Position numbers and translations under genes: made by a program
Assembly: GCF_001766675.1 (NCBI RefSeq)
Contig: NZ_MJLT01000045.1
Span: 248,001 to 312,000 of the forward strand
Direction of reading: 5' to 3'
DNA: 64,000 bases
DNA from: Arthrobacter sp. SW1
Lineage (GTDB): Bacteria > Actinomycetota > Actinomycetes > Actinomycetales > Micrococcaceae
Part shown: piece by piece, positions 1 to 7,380 of the stretch
How positions within the stretch are numbered: the stretch's first letter is position 1
How the letters are laid out: each line of letters begins with the position of its first letter
Notes under the pieces: model-generated
Seen by the model: only the letters and a program-made list of their open reading frames with translations
Database searches by the model: none
What the model was told of the DNA's origin: nothing

Positions 1-539
1 AGCCGGCGCGCGTTGAAGCCTTCGAAGGCTTCCTCGCCGGCGCGGGTCTTTTCGTCCAGGACGGCCAGGATTTCATCTGCGCAGGCGGTGTTCTTCGCGG
101 TGTCCAGCGGCTTCCCGGCCGGAGTTGTGGTTCCGCAGGCCTTGCTGAGCGCCTTCGCGGCGGCGTCCGTGAGGTAGCGGTTGGTGGTCTTCCAGTCCTT
201 GTTTTCCGGCTGCAGGATCTTGTTGTTCTTCAGCATCCAGAAGTTGGTGCCGTAGCCGATGTCGTTCTTGATGACGGTGTTGTCCCAGTCGAAGATGGCC
301 ACCGGAGCCTCGCCGCCCTTGAAGGTTCCGGTGCAGCTGCTGTGCGCGTCAATGGCGGCCTGCAGCTTCTCCCGGACGCCCTGGGGCCACTCGAGTTTGG
401 CGTCCAGCTGGCGGCAGGAGGCCGACGCCGTTGAGCTGGCCTGCGGTGCCGGAGCTGCGGCGGGTGCCGCGCAGGAAGTGATGGCGAGGATGCCGGCAAG
501 TGCCGCGCCGGCTGCGGTGAAGCGGGTACCACGAGTCAT
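1..539 (-). CDS. HAD-superfamily phosphatase-like lipoprotein (3' end off the window)
   Basis: The visible 179 residues begin at an ATG with an AAGGGA ribosome site 8 bases upstream, and the gene runs off the left edge. The N-terminus is a lipoprotein-type signal: MTRGTR, a hydrophobic stretch, then ITSC with the candidate lipid-bearing Cys23, followed by an Ala/Pro-rich spacer. Residues 81-90 read AIFDWDNTVI, the first motif of HAD hydrolases, with Asp84 as predicted nucleophile and Asp86 as acid/base. It is therefore probably a surface-anchored phosphomonoesterase of the HAD/phosphoserine-phosphatase type. The substrate cannot be read, because the cap and motifs II-IV are outside the window. 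Two other phosphatases lie here (PhoD-like at 10844, PhoX start at 63852), but none is linked to this gene. Confidence 0.8.
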   Translation of the reverse strand, partial: MTRGTRFTAAGAALAGILAITSCAAPAAAPAPQASSTASASCRQLDAKLEWPQGVREKLQAAIDAHSSCTGTFKGGEAPVAIFDWDNTVIKNDIGYGTNFWMLKNNKILQPENKDWKTTNRYLTDAAAKALSKACGTTTPAGKPLDTAKNTACADEILAVLDEKTRAGEEAFEGFNARR

Positions 540-660
540 GCGATATTCCCTTCTGTTTCGGTACGAAAACAGACCGTAGCAGCGGGAACATTTGGTTGTA
601 TATAGTGCAACATGGCGCGCATTGTGCAATCAGCGCGCCGGGTTCCTGACGGTGGGTTCC

Positions 661-1269
661 CTAGACGGAGGCGTGCAGTCCGTCGAAGGCCATGGTGATG
701 ACGTCGTCCGCCAGCCGTTCGGGGGAGAGCGAGCCGCCCGGCTTGTACCACTCGACGATCGAGTTGATGGTGCCGAACAGGAGCCTGGTCACCGTGCGGG
801 GATCGATGTCCTGACGCAATGAGCCTTCCTCCCGGGCATCCGAAATCAAGGCCGCCACCTTGTGGTCGAAGGCACGGCGCCGCTCCAGGGCGTTGCGCTC
901 GATCTCCGTGTTTCCGCGCAGGCGCAGCAGCAGGGTGACGAAGGGGAGCCGTTCCACCAGGACCGCGATGGTCTGGCGCAGAACGAATTCCAGCCGGGAA
1001 TCCGCCGCGCCGGACGTCGCCTCAGGCTGTTCGAGAATGGCCTCAAGTCCGCCCAGGGCGTGGTCGAGGGCGAGCTTGAGGAGCTCGCCCTTCGACGGCA
1101 CGTGATGGTAGATGGCCGACTTGGAGATGCCGAGGTTCTCGGCCAGGATGCCCATGGACGTGGCATCGTAGCCGTGGCGGTTGAAGACGTCGACGGCGAT
1201 CCGCAGCACCGACTGTTGGTCGTAGCCCGGGCGTCCGCGCTTGCTTGCTGTTGCAGTTTCCTTCGGCAT
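661..1269 (-). CDS. paaR: TetR-family regulator, probably the phenylacetate repressor PaaR
   Basis: 202 residues. The N-terminal helix-turn-helix (residues about 20-65) contains GYDATSMGILAENLGISKSA followed by IYHHVPSKGEL, the classic TetR signature. The C-terminal part (about 70-200) is the ligand-binding and dimer domain. It lies 91 bp downstream of paaK on the same strand and could be read through from the paaI-paaK transcript. Regulators in this position in actinobacterial paa clusters are PaaR, which releases DNA on binding phenylacetyl-CoA. The assignment rests on position and on two matching palindromic sites in front of paaI (3261-3282) and paaA (12621-12642). I see no copy of that site in front of this gene itself. 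Confidence 0.82.
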   Translation of the reverse strand: MPKETATASKRGRPGYDQQSVLRIAVDVFNRHGYDATSMGILAENLGISKSAIYHHVPSKGELLKLALDHALGGLEAILEQPEATSGAADSRLEFVLRQTIAVLVERLPFVTLLLRLRGNTEIERNALERRRAFDHKVAALISDAREEGSLRQDIDPRTVTRLLFGTINSIVEWYKPGGSLSPERLADDVITMAFDGLHASV

Positions 1270-1360
1270 GCTCGCTATTTTCCCATGTCCGTTTCCCCCG
1301 ACCGCCCAGATTGCGCACTGTGGCGCAGGCTCCCGTGCCCGCTCAGCCCTTCCGTTCCGC

Positions 1361-2722
1361 TCAGCCCTTCGGCCGCAGGTCGTAGATGCGGCGCAGCTTG
1401 CCGTTCGAGCGCTCCAGCGAGCCGGGCTCGACGACGTCGATCACGCAGGACGAGCCGATGTGGATCTTGATCTGCTCGCGCAAGGCGTGGCCCGCCGTCG
1501 TCGCGGTCTCCAGTGAGACGCCCTCGCGGCGCTCGATCTTAACCGTGAGGGTGTCCATGCGCTTGCCCTCGGGGCGGGTGATCTCCAGTTGGAAGTGCGG
1601 GCTCAGCTCGGGGATGCGCAGGGCGATTTCCTCGATCTGGGACGGGAACAGGTTCACCCCGCGCAGGATGATCATGTCGTCGCTGCGGCCGGTGATGCGG
1701 CCCATGCGGCGGTGCGCGGGGCGCGCGGTGCCGGGCAGCAGGCGGGTGAGGTCCTTGGTGCGGTAGCGGATGATCGGCAGCGCTTCCTTGGTGAGGGAGG
1801 TGAACACCAGCTCGCCGGGCTCGCCGTCGCCCAGCACGGACGCCGTGCCGCGCTCGGGGTCGAAGGGATCGATGATCTCGGGACGGAAGTGGTCCTCCCA
1901 GATGTGCGAGCCGTCCTGGGTTTCCACGGCCTCGCCGGCGACGCCGGGGCCCATGACTTCGGACAGGCCGTAGATGTCGCAGGCCTTGATGTTCATGGTG
2001 GTTTCGAGCTCGTGGCGCATTTCCTCGGTCCACGGCTCGGCGCCGAGCACTGCGTACTTGAGGGAGGTGGACGTTGGATCGATGCCCATGTGCGCCATGG
2101 CGTCGGCGATGGTCAGCAGGTACGTGGGCGTGGCCAGGATGGCGTCCGGCTGGAAGTCCTGGATGAGCTGGATCTGGCGTTCGGTCTGGCCGCCGGACAT
2201 CGGGATCACGGTGCAGCCCAGGGCTTCGGCGCCGGCGTGCGCGCCCAGTCCGCCGGTGAAGAGGCCGTAACCGTAGGCGTTGTGGACCTTCATGCCCGGG
2301 CGGACACCGGAGGCGCGGAGGGAACGGGCCACAAGGCTCGCCCAGTTGGCGAGGTCGTTCTTCGTGTAGCCGACCACCGTAGGCCGGCCCGTGGTGCCGG
2401 AGCTCGCATGGACACGGGCCACCTGATCCTGCGGCACGGCGAACATGCCGAAGGGGTATTCCAGGCGCAGGTCTTCCTTGGTGGTGTACGGGAACTTGCC
2501 GAGGTCGCTGAGTTCGCGCAGATCGGAGGGGTGGACGCCGGCGTCGTCGAACTTGCGCTTGTACAGCGGGACGCGCTCGTAGGCGTAGGCCACGGTGTGC
2601 TGCAGGCGGCTGAGCTGGAGGGCCTCCAGCTCATCGCGGGACATGGTTTCCTCGGCGTCGAGCTGGGCGGGCTGCGTGGCGTTGAGGGCGGTGTTGTTCC
2701 GGGTGGTTGCGGGAGAGGTCAT
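1361..2722 (-). CDS. paaK: Phenylacetate-CoA ligase
   Basis: 453 residues, full length. It activates phenylacetate with ATP and CoA to phenylacetyl-CoA, the first step of the aerobic hybrid phenylacetate pathway, in the cytoplasm. The AMP-binding P-loop is SSGTTGRPTVVGYT at residues 107-120. Further family blocks are YGYGLFTGGLGAHAGAE, YGLSEVMGPGVA and GRSDDMIILRGVNLFPSQIEE (the hinge and C-terminal domain). It matches the E. coli PaaK block pattern along its length. The ATG at 2722 adds about 25 residues before MSRDELEAL, where the family homology begins; the Met there (residue 27) is an alternative start. The gene follows paaI by 6 bp, so the two are co-transcribed from the operator-controlled promoter at 3261-3305. 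Confidence 0.97.
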   Translation of the reverse strand: MTSPATTRNNTALNATQPAQLDAEETMSRDELEALQLSRLQHTVAYAYERVPLYKRKFDDAGVHPSDLRELSDLGKFPYTTKEDLRLEYPFGMFAVPQDQVARVHASSGTTGRPTVVGYTKNDLANWASLVARSLRASGVRPGMKVHNAYGYGLFTGGLGAHAGAEALGCTVIPMSGGQTERQIQLIQDFQPDAILATPTYLLTIADAMAHMGIDPTSTSLKYAVLGAEPWTEEMRHELETTMNIKACDIYGLSEVMGPGVAGEAVETQDGSHIWEDHFRPEIIDPFDPERGTASVLGDGEPGELVFTSLTKEALPIIRYRTKDLTRLLPGTARPAHRRMGRITGRSDDMIILRGVNLFPSQIEEIALRIPELSPHFQLEITRPEGKRMDTLTVKIERREGVSLETATTAGHALREQIKIHIGSSCVIDVVEPGSLERSNGKLRRIYDLRPKG

Positions 2723-2728
2723 GTCTGC

Positions 2729-3238
2729 CTACTTCTTGGAGATGGTGCGGCTGCGGCCACGGAACTCTGCGATGAGTTCGCCGTAACCGGAGGCGTCGTC
2801 GGGGGAGGGGGCGGCGGTGCCGGCCGCGATCGCGTCGGGATCCGCGGCGAAGATCTGCACGTCGTACAGGCCGCTGCGGCCGGTGTGCGCCCGGCGGTTC
2901 GCGACGGCGGTGATCACCTGGCCCTTGAACGAGGGCTGCAGGAAGTTGATGTCGACGCCGGAAGCGACCGTGATGGTGCGGGCTTCTTCCGGCGTGGGGC
3001 TGGCGGGGTTGCAAGCCAGCGCGAAGGCGGTGTCACCGAAGGCGAAGATCATTCCGCCGTGGGCCATGCCGAAGCCGTTGAGCATTTCCTTGCGCAGGGT
3101 CATCCGGATGGTGGCGTGGCCGTCGTCGAGGCGCAGGACCTCGAGTCCCATCCATTCGGAGGCATAGTCGTTCTTGAGGAGCTGGTGCTGTAGGTCGTTG
3201 TCTCCCTGAACAGCGCCGGAAAGCGCGGTCTCAGCCAT
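2729..3238 (-). CDS. paaI: Hydroxyphenylacetyl-CoA thioesterase PaaI
   Basis: 169 residues, hotdog fold. The core motif NGFGMAHGGMIFAFGDTAFA (residues 54-73) carries the conserved HGG and the catalytic Asp69. PaaI hydrolyses dead-end ring-hydroxylated phenylacetyl-CoA adducts and rescues CoA when the epoxidase or ring-opening steps stall. It is the first gene of the leftward paaI-paaK unit. GGAGG lies 9-10 bases before the ATG (plus-strand CCTCC at 3248-3252), just inside the operator at 3261-3282. Confidence 0.93.
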   Translation of the reverse strand: MAETALSGAVQGDNDLQHQLLKNDYASEWMGLEVLRLDDGHATIRMTLRKEMLNGFGMAHGGMIFAFGDTAFALACNPASPTPEEARTITVASGVDINFLQPSFKGQVITAVANRRAHTGRSGLYDVQIFAADPDAIAAGTAAPSPDDASGYGELIAEFRGRSRTISKK

Positions 3239-3260
3239 GCGTCATTGCCTCCAGTTTTAT

Positions 3261-3305
3261 TTACCGAATGTTCATTAGGTAATCCCAGATCCGGGAACGT
3301 GTCAA
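3261..3305 (-). promoter_or_regulatory. paaI-paaK promoter with TetR-type operator
   Basis: On the minus strand a perfect TTGACA (-35) lies at 3300-3305. Seventeen bases further on, where the -10 should fall, is a palindrome at 3261-3282: half-site TTACCGAATG, two bases, half-site CATTAGGTAA, with a single mismatch between the 10-bp arms. No good -10 hexamer is visible apart from the palindrome. Position and symmetry fit repression by the TetR protein at 661-1269. The same half-site occurs in front of paaA. Confidence 0.75.
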
Positions 3306-3427
3306 GGGCCACACGTGTCCAGACGCACACGTGCCCTTGGCTACATGCGGCACCGAATGAGCCGTGAGGAGGGCCGGCAACTGCGAGAATGGACAAGGCT
3401 TCCCTCCCTTCACCTCCAGGAGTTCTG

Positions 3428-5494
3428 ATGGTCCGAGGTATTTACGTCAGCGCCACCACACCCGGTTCCGGCAAATCGCTTGTTGCTTTGGGTCTTGCCG
3501 AGGCATTGCATGCAAGGACAGGCCGGATCGGCTTCTTCCGCCCCGTTGTCCAAGGCGGCGACCCTGCACAGGACCCGATGGTCACGCTCATCCGCACCCG
3601 GTTCGGGCTCGATGAGTCAGTGTGCCGCGGCGGCCTGACCATGGCGGAAGTCCGTCGGCTCCTGGCCAACGGAGAGCGCGAGGAAGTCCGCTCCCGCTGC
3701 GTCGAAGCCTTCACTGACATCGCCGCGCACTGCGACGTGGTCATCGTCGAAGGCACGGATGTGGCCGGCTACGACTCCGCGGTGGAATTCGAACTCAACA
3801 TCAGCCTCGCCAACGACCTCGGCTGTCCCGTCGTCGCAGTCCTCGGCGCCGGTCATCGTACGCCCGAAGAAGTCGCGGGCGCCGTCGACGTTGCCCGGCG
3901 CGAGATCGCCGCAGCGCACGGCGACCTGCTCGCCGTCATCGTCAACCGTGCGACTGCGGAAGACCGGGAAGCCGTTGCGGCTGCCATCCGCCCCGGAGCC
4001 CGCGGGCCGGTCTACGTCCTCCCCGAACTCCCCGAAGTATCGCGGCCCACTACGGGCGAGATTTCCGGTGCCCTGGGCCTGCGCCAGCTTGCCGGTGGCG
4101 CGGACATGGAGCGCGAGGTCCGCGGCGTGAAGGTCGCCGCAATGAACGTGGCAAACTTCATCGGGCTCCTGGCCGACGGCGACCTCGTGATCGTCCCCGG
4201 CGACCGGGCCGACGTCATGGTCGGCGCGCTCGCCTCAACGCTGTCACCCGAGTTTCCGGTGCCGTCCGGAATGGTCCTCACGGGCGGCATCACGCCCGAT
4301 CCCCACATCCTGCCGCTCCTGGCGCAGGCGCCGTTCCCCGTCTTCGCGTATCCGGAAGACACCTACCACGCAGCGCGCGCCGTCGCCGAGGTCCGCAGCG
4401 AAATCTGGAGCGGACACCGGCGCAAGGTGGCCTCCGCGCTCGGCGCCTGGGCCCGGTACGTCGACGACGCCGAACTCCTCAGCCGGCTGGACCTGCCCCG
4501 CCCGGCCACCACCACGCCGCTTCGTTTCCTCCACGAGCTCATCGCCCGTGCGCGCGCTGAACGGCAGAACATTGTGCTGCCGGAAGGCAACGACATCCGG
4601 ATCCTGCGGGCGGCCGAGATCCTGCACCGCCGGGACGTCTGCGGGTTGACCGTGCTGGGCAACGAAACCCAGGTCCGCGAACTCGCCGCCGCCAACGGCA
4701 TCTCCCTGGACGGCATCACCATCGTGGACCCCGCCACCAGCCCGCTGCGGCAGGAATTCGCCGAGGAATACGCACGCCTGCGCGCCCACAAGGGCGTGGA
4801 CCTGGCCCGGGCGCTCGAAACCATGCTGGACGTCAGCTACTTCGGCACCATGATGGTCCAGCTCGGCTACCAGGACGGCATGGTGTCCGGGGCGGCGCAC
4901 ACCACGGCCCACACCATCCGCCCGGCCCTCGAATTCGTCAAGACGAAGCCCGGCGTGGCCATTGTGTCCTCGGTGTTCCTCATGCTCATGGCGGACCACG
5001 TGCTCGTCTACGGCGACTGCGCCGTCAACCCTGATCCGAACGAGCAGCACCTGGCCGATATCGCCCTGGCTTCCGCCGAGACCGCGGCACAGTTCGGCGT
5101 GGACCCGCGGGTCGCGATGCTCAGCTACTCCACGGGCGGCTCCGGTTCCGGGCAGTCCGTGGACAAGGTGCGCCGTGCCACTGAACTGGTCCGGGAACGT
5201 CGCCCCGAGCTCGCCGTCGAAGGCCCCATCCAGTACGACGCCGCCGTCGACGCCTCCATCGCGGCGTCCAAGCTGCCCGGCTCGAACGTGGCCGGGCAGG
5301 CGACCGTGTTCATCTTCCCGGACCTGAACACCGGCAACAACACGTACAAGGCGGTCCAGCAGTCCTCGGGTGCTGTCGCCGTCGGGCCCGTCCTGCAGGG
5401 CCTCCGCAAGCCCGTCAACGATCTCTCCCGCGGCTGCACCGTGGAGGACATCGTCAACACCGTAGCCATCACCGCCGTCCAGGCCCAGGGATAG
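3428..5494 (+). CDS. pta: Phosphate acetyltransferase, long form
   Basis: 688 residues from the ATG at 3428, chosen because AGGAG sits 5 bases upstream; the in-frame ATG at 3389 has no ribosome site. It interconverts acetyl-CoA plus phosphate with acetyl phosphate plus CoA. Three parts are visible: an N-terminal dethiobiotin-synthase-like P-loop domain (TTPGSGKS at residues 10-17), a central DRTGG domain (about 215-320), and the C-terminal PTA/PTB catalytic domain (about 370-688, with GMVSGAAHTTAHTIRPALE). The stop is 7 bases before ackA, so the pair forms the usual acetate-activation or overflow operon. Confidence 0.96.
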   Translation: MVRGIYVSATTPGSGKSLVALGLAEALHARTGRIGFFRPVVQGGDPAQDPMVTLIRTRFGLDESVCRGGLTMAEVRRLLANGEREEVRSRCVEAFTDIAAHCDVVIVEGTDVAGYDSAVEFELNISLANDLGCPVVAVLGAGHRTPEEVAGAVDVARREIAAAHGDLLAVIVNRATAEDREAVAAAIRPGARGPVYVLPELPEVSRPTTGEISGALGLRQLAGGADMEREVRGVKVAAMNVANFIGLLADGDLVIVPGDRADVMVGALASTLSPEFPVPSGMVLTGGITPDPHILPLLAQAPFPVFAYPEDTYHAARAVAEVRSEIWSGHRRKVASALGAWARYVDDAELLSRLDLPRPATTTPLRFLHELIARARAERQNIVLPEGNDIRILRAAEILHRRDVCGLTVLGNETQVRELAAANGISLDGITIVDPATSPLRQEFAEEYARLRAHKGVDLARALETMLDVSYFGTMMVQLGYQDGMVSGAAHTTAHTIRPALEFVKTKPGVAIVSSVFLMLMADHVLVYGDCAVNPDPNEQHLADIALASAETAAQFGVDPRVAMLSYSTGGSGSGQSVDKVRRATELVRERRPELAVEGPIQYDAAVDASIAASKLPGSNVAGQATVFIFPDLNTGNNTYKAVQQSSGAVAVGPVLQGLRKPVNDLSRGCTVEDIVNTVAITAVQAQG

Positions 5495-5501
5495 GAGCTC
5501 C

Positions 5502-6650
5502 ATGCTTGTCCTCGTTATCAACTCAGGTTCGTCCTCGCTGAAGTACCAGCTCCGCGATGTGGCCGCCGGCGCCGTCCTCACCGAGGGCCTGGTGGAACGC
5601 ATCGGCATGCCGGCTCCCGACGGCGGCGCCCCGGAGGTCGCCGACCATGCCGCGGCGCTGGAACAGGTGGATGCCGCACTGCATGCCGTGCTGGGCGACC
5701 GCGCGATCGACGCCGTGGGCCACCGCGTGGTGCACGGCGGCGAACGCTTCGCCGAGCCGGTGCTGGTGGACAACGAGATCACCCGTGCCATTGAACGGCT
5801 GAACCCCCTGGCACCGCTCCACAACCCGGCCAATGTGCTGGGCATCCGGGCGATTGCGGAGAAGTGGCCGGAGATGCCGCAGGTGGCCGTGTTCGACACC
5901 GCGTTCCATCGCACGCTGCCGGAGCACGCCTGGCGCTACGCCGTGCCCGAGTGGCTGTACACGCGCCACGGCATCCGGCGCTACGGCTTCCACGGAACCT
6001 CGCACCAGTACGTTTCTTCCAAAGCGGCCGGGCTGCTTGGCCTGTCCGACGACGCGTTCGACGGCGTCATCCTCCACCTCGGCAACGGCGCCTCCGCCAC
6101 CGCCATCCAGGCCGGCCGCAGCGTGGACACCTCCATGGGCTTCACCCCGCTGGAAGGCCTCGTCATGGGTACCCGCTCCGGCGACCTGGACCCCTCGATC
6201 CTGGTGTTCCTGGCCCGCCAGGGCCACAGCGCGGACGAGATCGACGAACTGCTGAACCGGGAGTCCGGGCTGAAGGCCCTGGCCGGTTCGAACGACATGC
6301 GCACCGTGGTGGAGGCCGCCGAGGCAGGCGACGCCCGTGCCGCCGTCGCGCTGGATGTCACCGCTTACCGACTGGCGAAGTACGTGGGTGCCTACCATGT
6401 GGCCGTGGGCGGGGCGAAGGCCCTGGTCTTCACCGCCGGCATAGGGGAGAACTCCTGGCAGTTCCGGTCCCGCGTCGCCGAGCGCCTCGGCGCCCTCGGC
6501 GTGGAGCTCGACGCCGACGCGAACCTCGTGCGCTCCAAGGAACCGCGGGTGATCTCCACGCCGGGTTCGAAGATCCCCGTGCTGGTGGTCCCCACCGACG
6601 AGGAACGGGCGATCGCGGAGGCGACCGCCGCCGTAGTCAACGCCCGCTGA
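5502..6650 (+). CDS. ackA: Acetate kinase
   Basis: 382 residues. It converts acetyl phosphate and ADP to acetate and ATP, reversibly. The start signature VLVINSGSSSLKYQL (residues 3-17), GHRVVHGGERF, the catalytic-loop FDTAFHRTLP and the HGTSHQYVS block are all present, as is GTRSGDLDP. GGAG precedes the ATG by 4 bases, between the pta stop and this start, which points to translational coupling with pta. The 3' end runs straight into the palindromic element at 6655-6713, which could end transcription. Confidence 0.97.
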   Translation: MLVLVINSGSSSLKYQLRDVAAGAVLTEGLVERIGMPAPDGGAPEVADHAAALEQVDAALHAVLGDRAIDAVGHRVVHGGERFAEPVLVDNEITRAIERLNPLAPLHNPANVLGIRAIAEKWPEMPQVAVFDTAFHRTLPEHAWRYAVPEWLYTRHGIRRYGFHGTSHQYVSSKAAGLLGLSDDAFDGVILHLGNGASATAIQAGRSVDTSMGFTPLEGLVMGTRSGDLDPSILVFLARQGHSADEIDELLNRESGLKALAGSNDMRTVVEAAEAGDARAAVALDVTAYRLAKYVGAYHVAVGGAKALVFTAGIGENSWQFRSRVAERLGALGVELDADANLVRSKEPRVISTPGSKIPVLVVPTDEERAIAEATAAVVNAR

Positions 6651-6654
6651 TGCG

Positions 6655-6713
6655 ACGCGGGGTCAGTTACGGCCCATGTCCGGCACCCGGATGGGCCGTA
6701 ACTGACCCCGCGT
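6655..6713. repeat. Palindromic repeat element, copy 1
   Basis: A perfect 23-bp inverted repeat (6655-6677 and 6691-6713) flanks a 13-base loop, GTCCGGCACCCGG. The element starts 5 bases after the ackA stop. A second copy, identical through stem and loop and in the same orientation, lies at 7307-7367. There is no T-tract, so it is not a textbook terminator, though the stem would be very stable in RNA. Two identical copies 650 bp apart point to a dispersed REP-like element. Confidence 0.9.
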
Positions 6714-6746
6714 TGTTGTTTGCCTGGGCCGGGTAGCCTGTCGAGC

Positions 6747-7298
6747 ATGCCACGCATCGATCTGCCCCTCCGCACCGAACGGCTGGTGTTGCGCCGCTTC
6801 GAGGCCGGGGACCTGGAACGTTTCCATGCCTACCAGTCCCTGCCGGCCACCGCGCGGTTCCTGCTGCGGCCCGAACTGAGCCTCACCCAGGCCATGGAAG
6901 CACTGGGCCGCTACGCCAACTTCGCCTTCGAACAGGAAGGGGACTGGGTGTGCCTGGCCATCGAACGCGCGGACCGGCCCGGACTGATCGGCGAAGTGGT
7001 CCTGAAGTGGCTGCCCGGCACCGGACAGGCTGAAATCGGCTGGATCATGGCACCGGAAGGCCGCGGGCACGGCTACGCCACCGAAGCAGCCGAAACGGTG
7101 CTGAAACTGGGCTTCGAAACCCTGATGTTTCACCGCATCGACGCCAAGCTGGATGCCCTCAACACGGGCTCGGCCGGCATCTGCGAACGCTTGGGCATGC
7201 GGTTGGAGGCCACGCTGGTGGACCACTGGCACTACAAGGGCCAATGGTCCACGGCGCTCATCTACGCCATGCTCGATTCCGAATGGCGCCGTCGCTGA
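6747..7298 (+). CDS. GNAT-family N-acetyltransferase (RimJ/RimL type)
   Basis: 183 residues from the ATG at 6747, where family homology begins (MPRIDLPLRTERLVLRRF). The GNAT acetyl-CoA binding region is seen around PEGRGHGYATEAAETVLKLG (about residues 100-120), followed by HRIDAKLDALNTGSAGICER and LGMRLEATLVDHWHYKGQW, typical of RimJ/RimL-like acetyltransferases acting on protein N-termini or small amines. The substrate cannot be predicted. The ribosome site is weak. The gene is bracketed on both sides by identical 60-bp palindromes and has no functional link to ackA or ptrB. Confidence 0.88.
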   Translation: MPRIDLPLRTERLVLRRFEAGDLERFHAYQSLPATARFLLRPELSLTQAMEALGRYANFAFEQEGDWVCLAIERADRPGLIGEVVLKWLPGTGQAEIGWIMAPEGRGHGYATEAAETVLKLGFETLMFHRIDAKLDALNTGSAGICERLGMRLEATLVDHWHYKGQWSTALIYAMLDSEWRRR

Positions 7299-7306
7299 AA
7301 GTCCAC

Positions 7307-7367
7307 AACGCGGGGTCAGTTACGGCCCATGTCCGGCACCCGGATGGGCCGTAACTGACCCCGCGTT
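7307..7367. repeat. Palindromic repeat element, copy 2
   Basis: A perfect 24-bp inverted repeat (7307-7330 and 7344-7367) around the same 13-base loop as copy 1. It lies between the convergent ends of the GNAT gene (7298) and ptrB (7381), where it could act on both transcripts. The loop is in the same orientation as at 6655-6713, so the two copies form a direct repeat around the GNAT gene. Confidence 0.9.
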
Positions 7368-7380
7368 GCTGTGGGCAGGG

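Noticed and set aside
553..572. CTGTTT/AAACAG inverted pair before the HAD lipoprotein gene as an operator
   Set aside because: Only 6-bp arms with an asymmetric centre and no second copy.
1589..3193. Long open frame antisense to paaK and paaI
   Set aside because: It mirrors the GC-rich codon pattern of real genes; the opposite strand has full-length homologous proteins.
6655..7367. GNAT gene as cargo of a classical transposon or insertion sequence
   Set aside because: The bracketing repeats are palindromes, not terminal inverted repeats of an IS; no transposase and no target duplication is visible.
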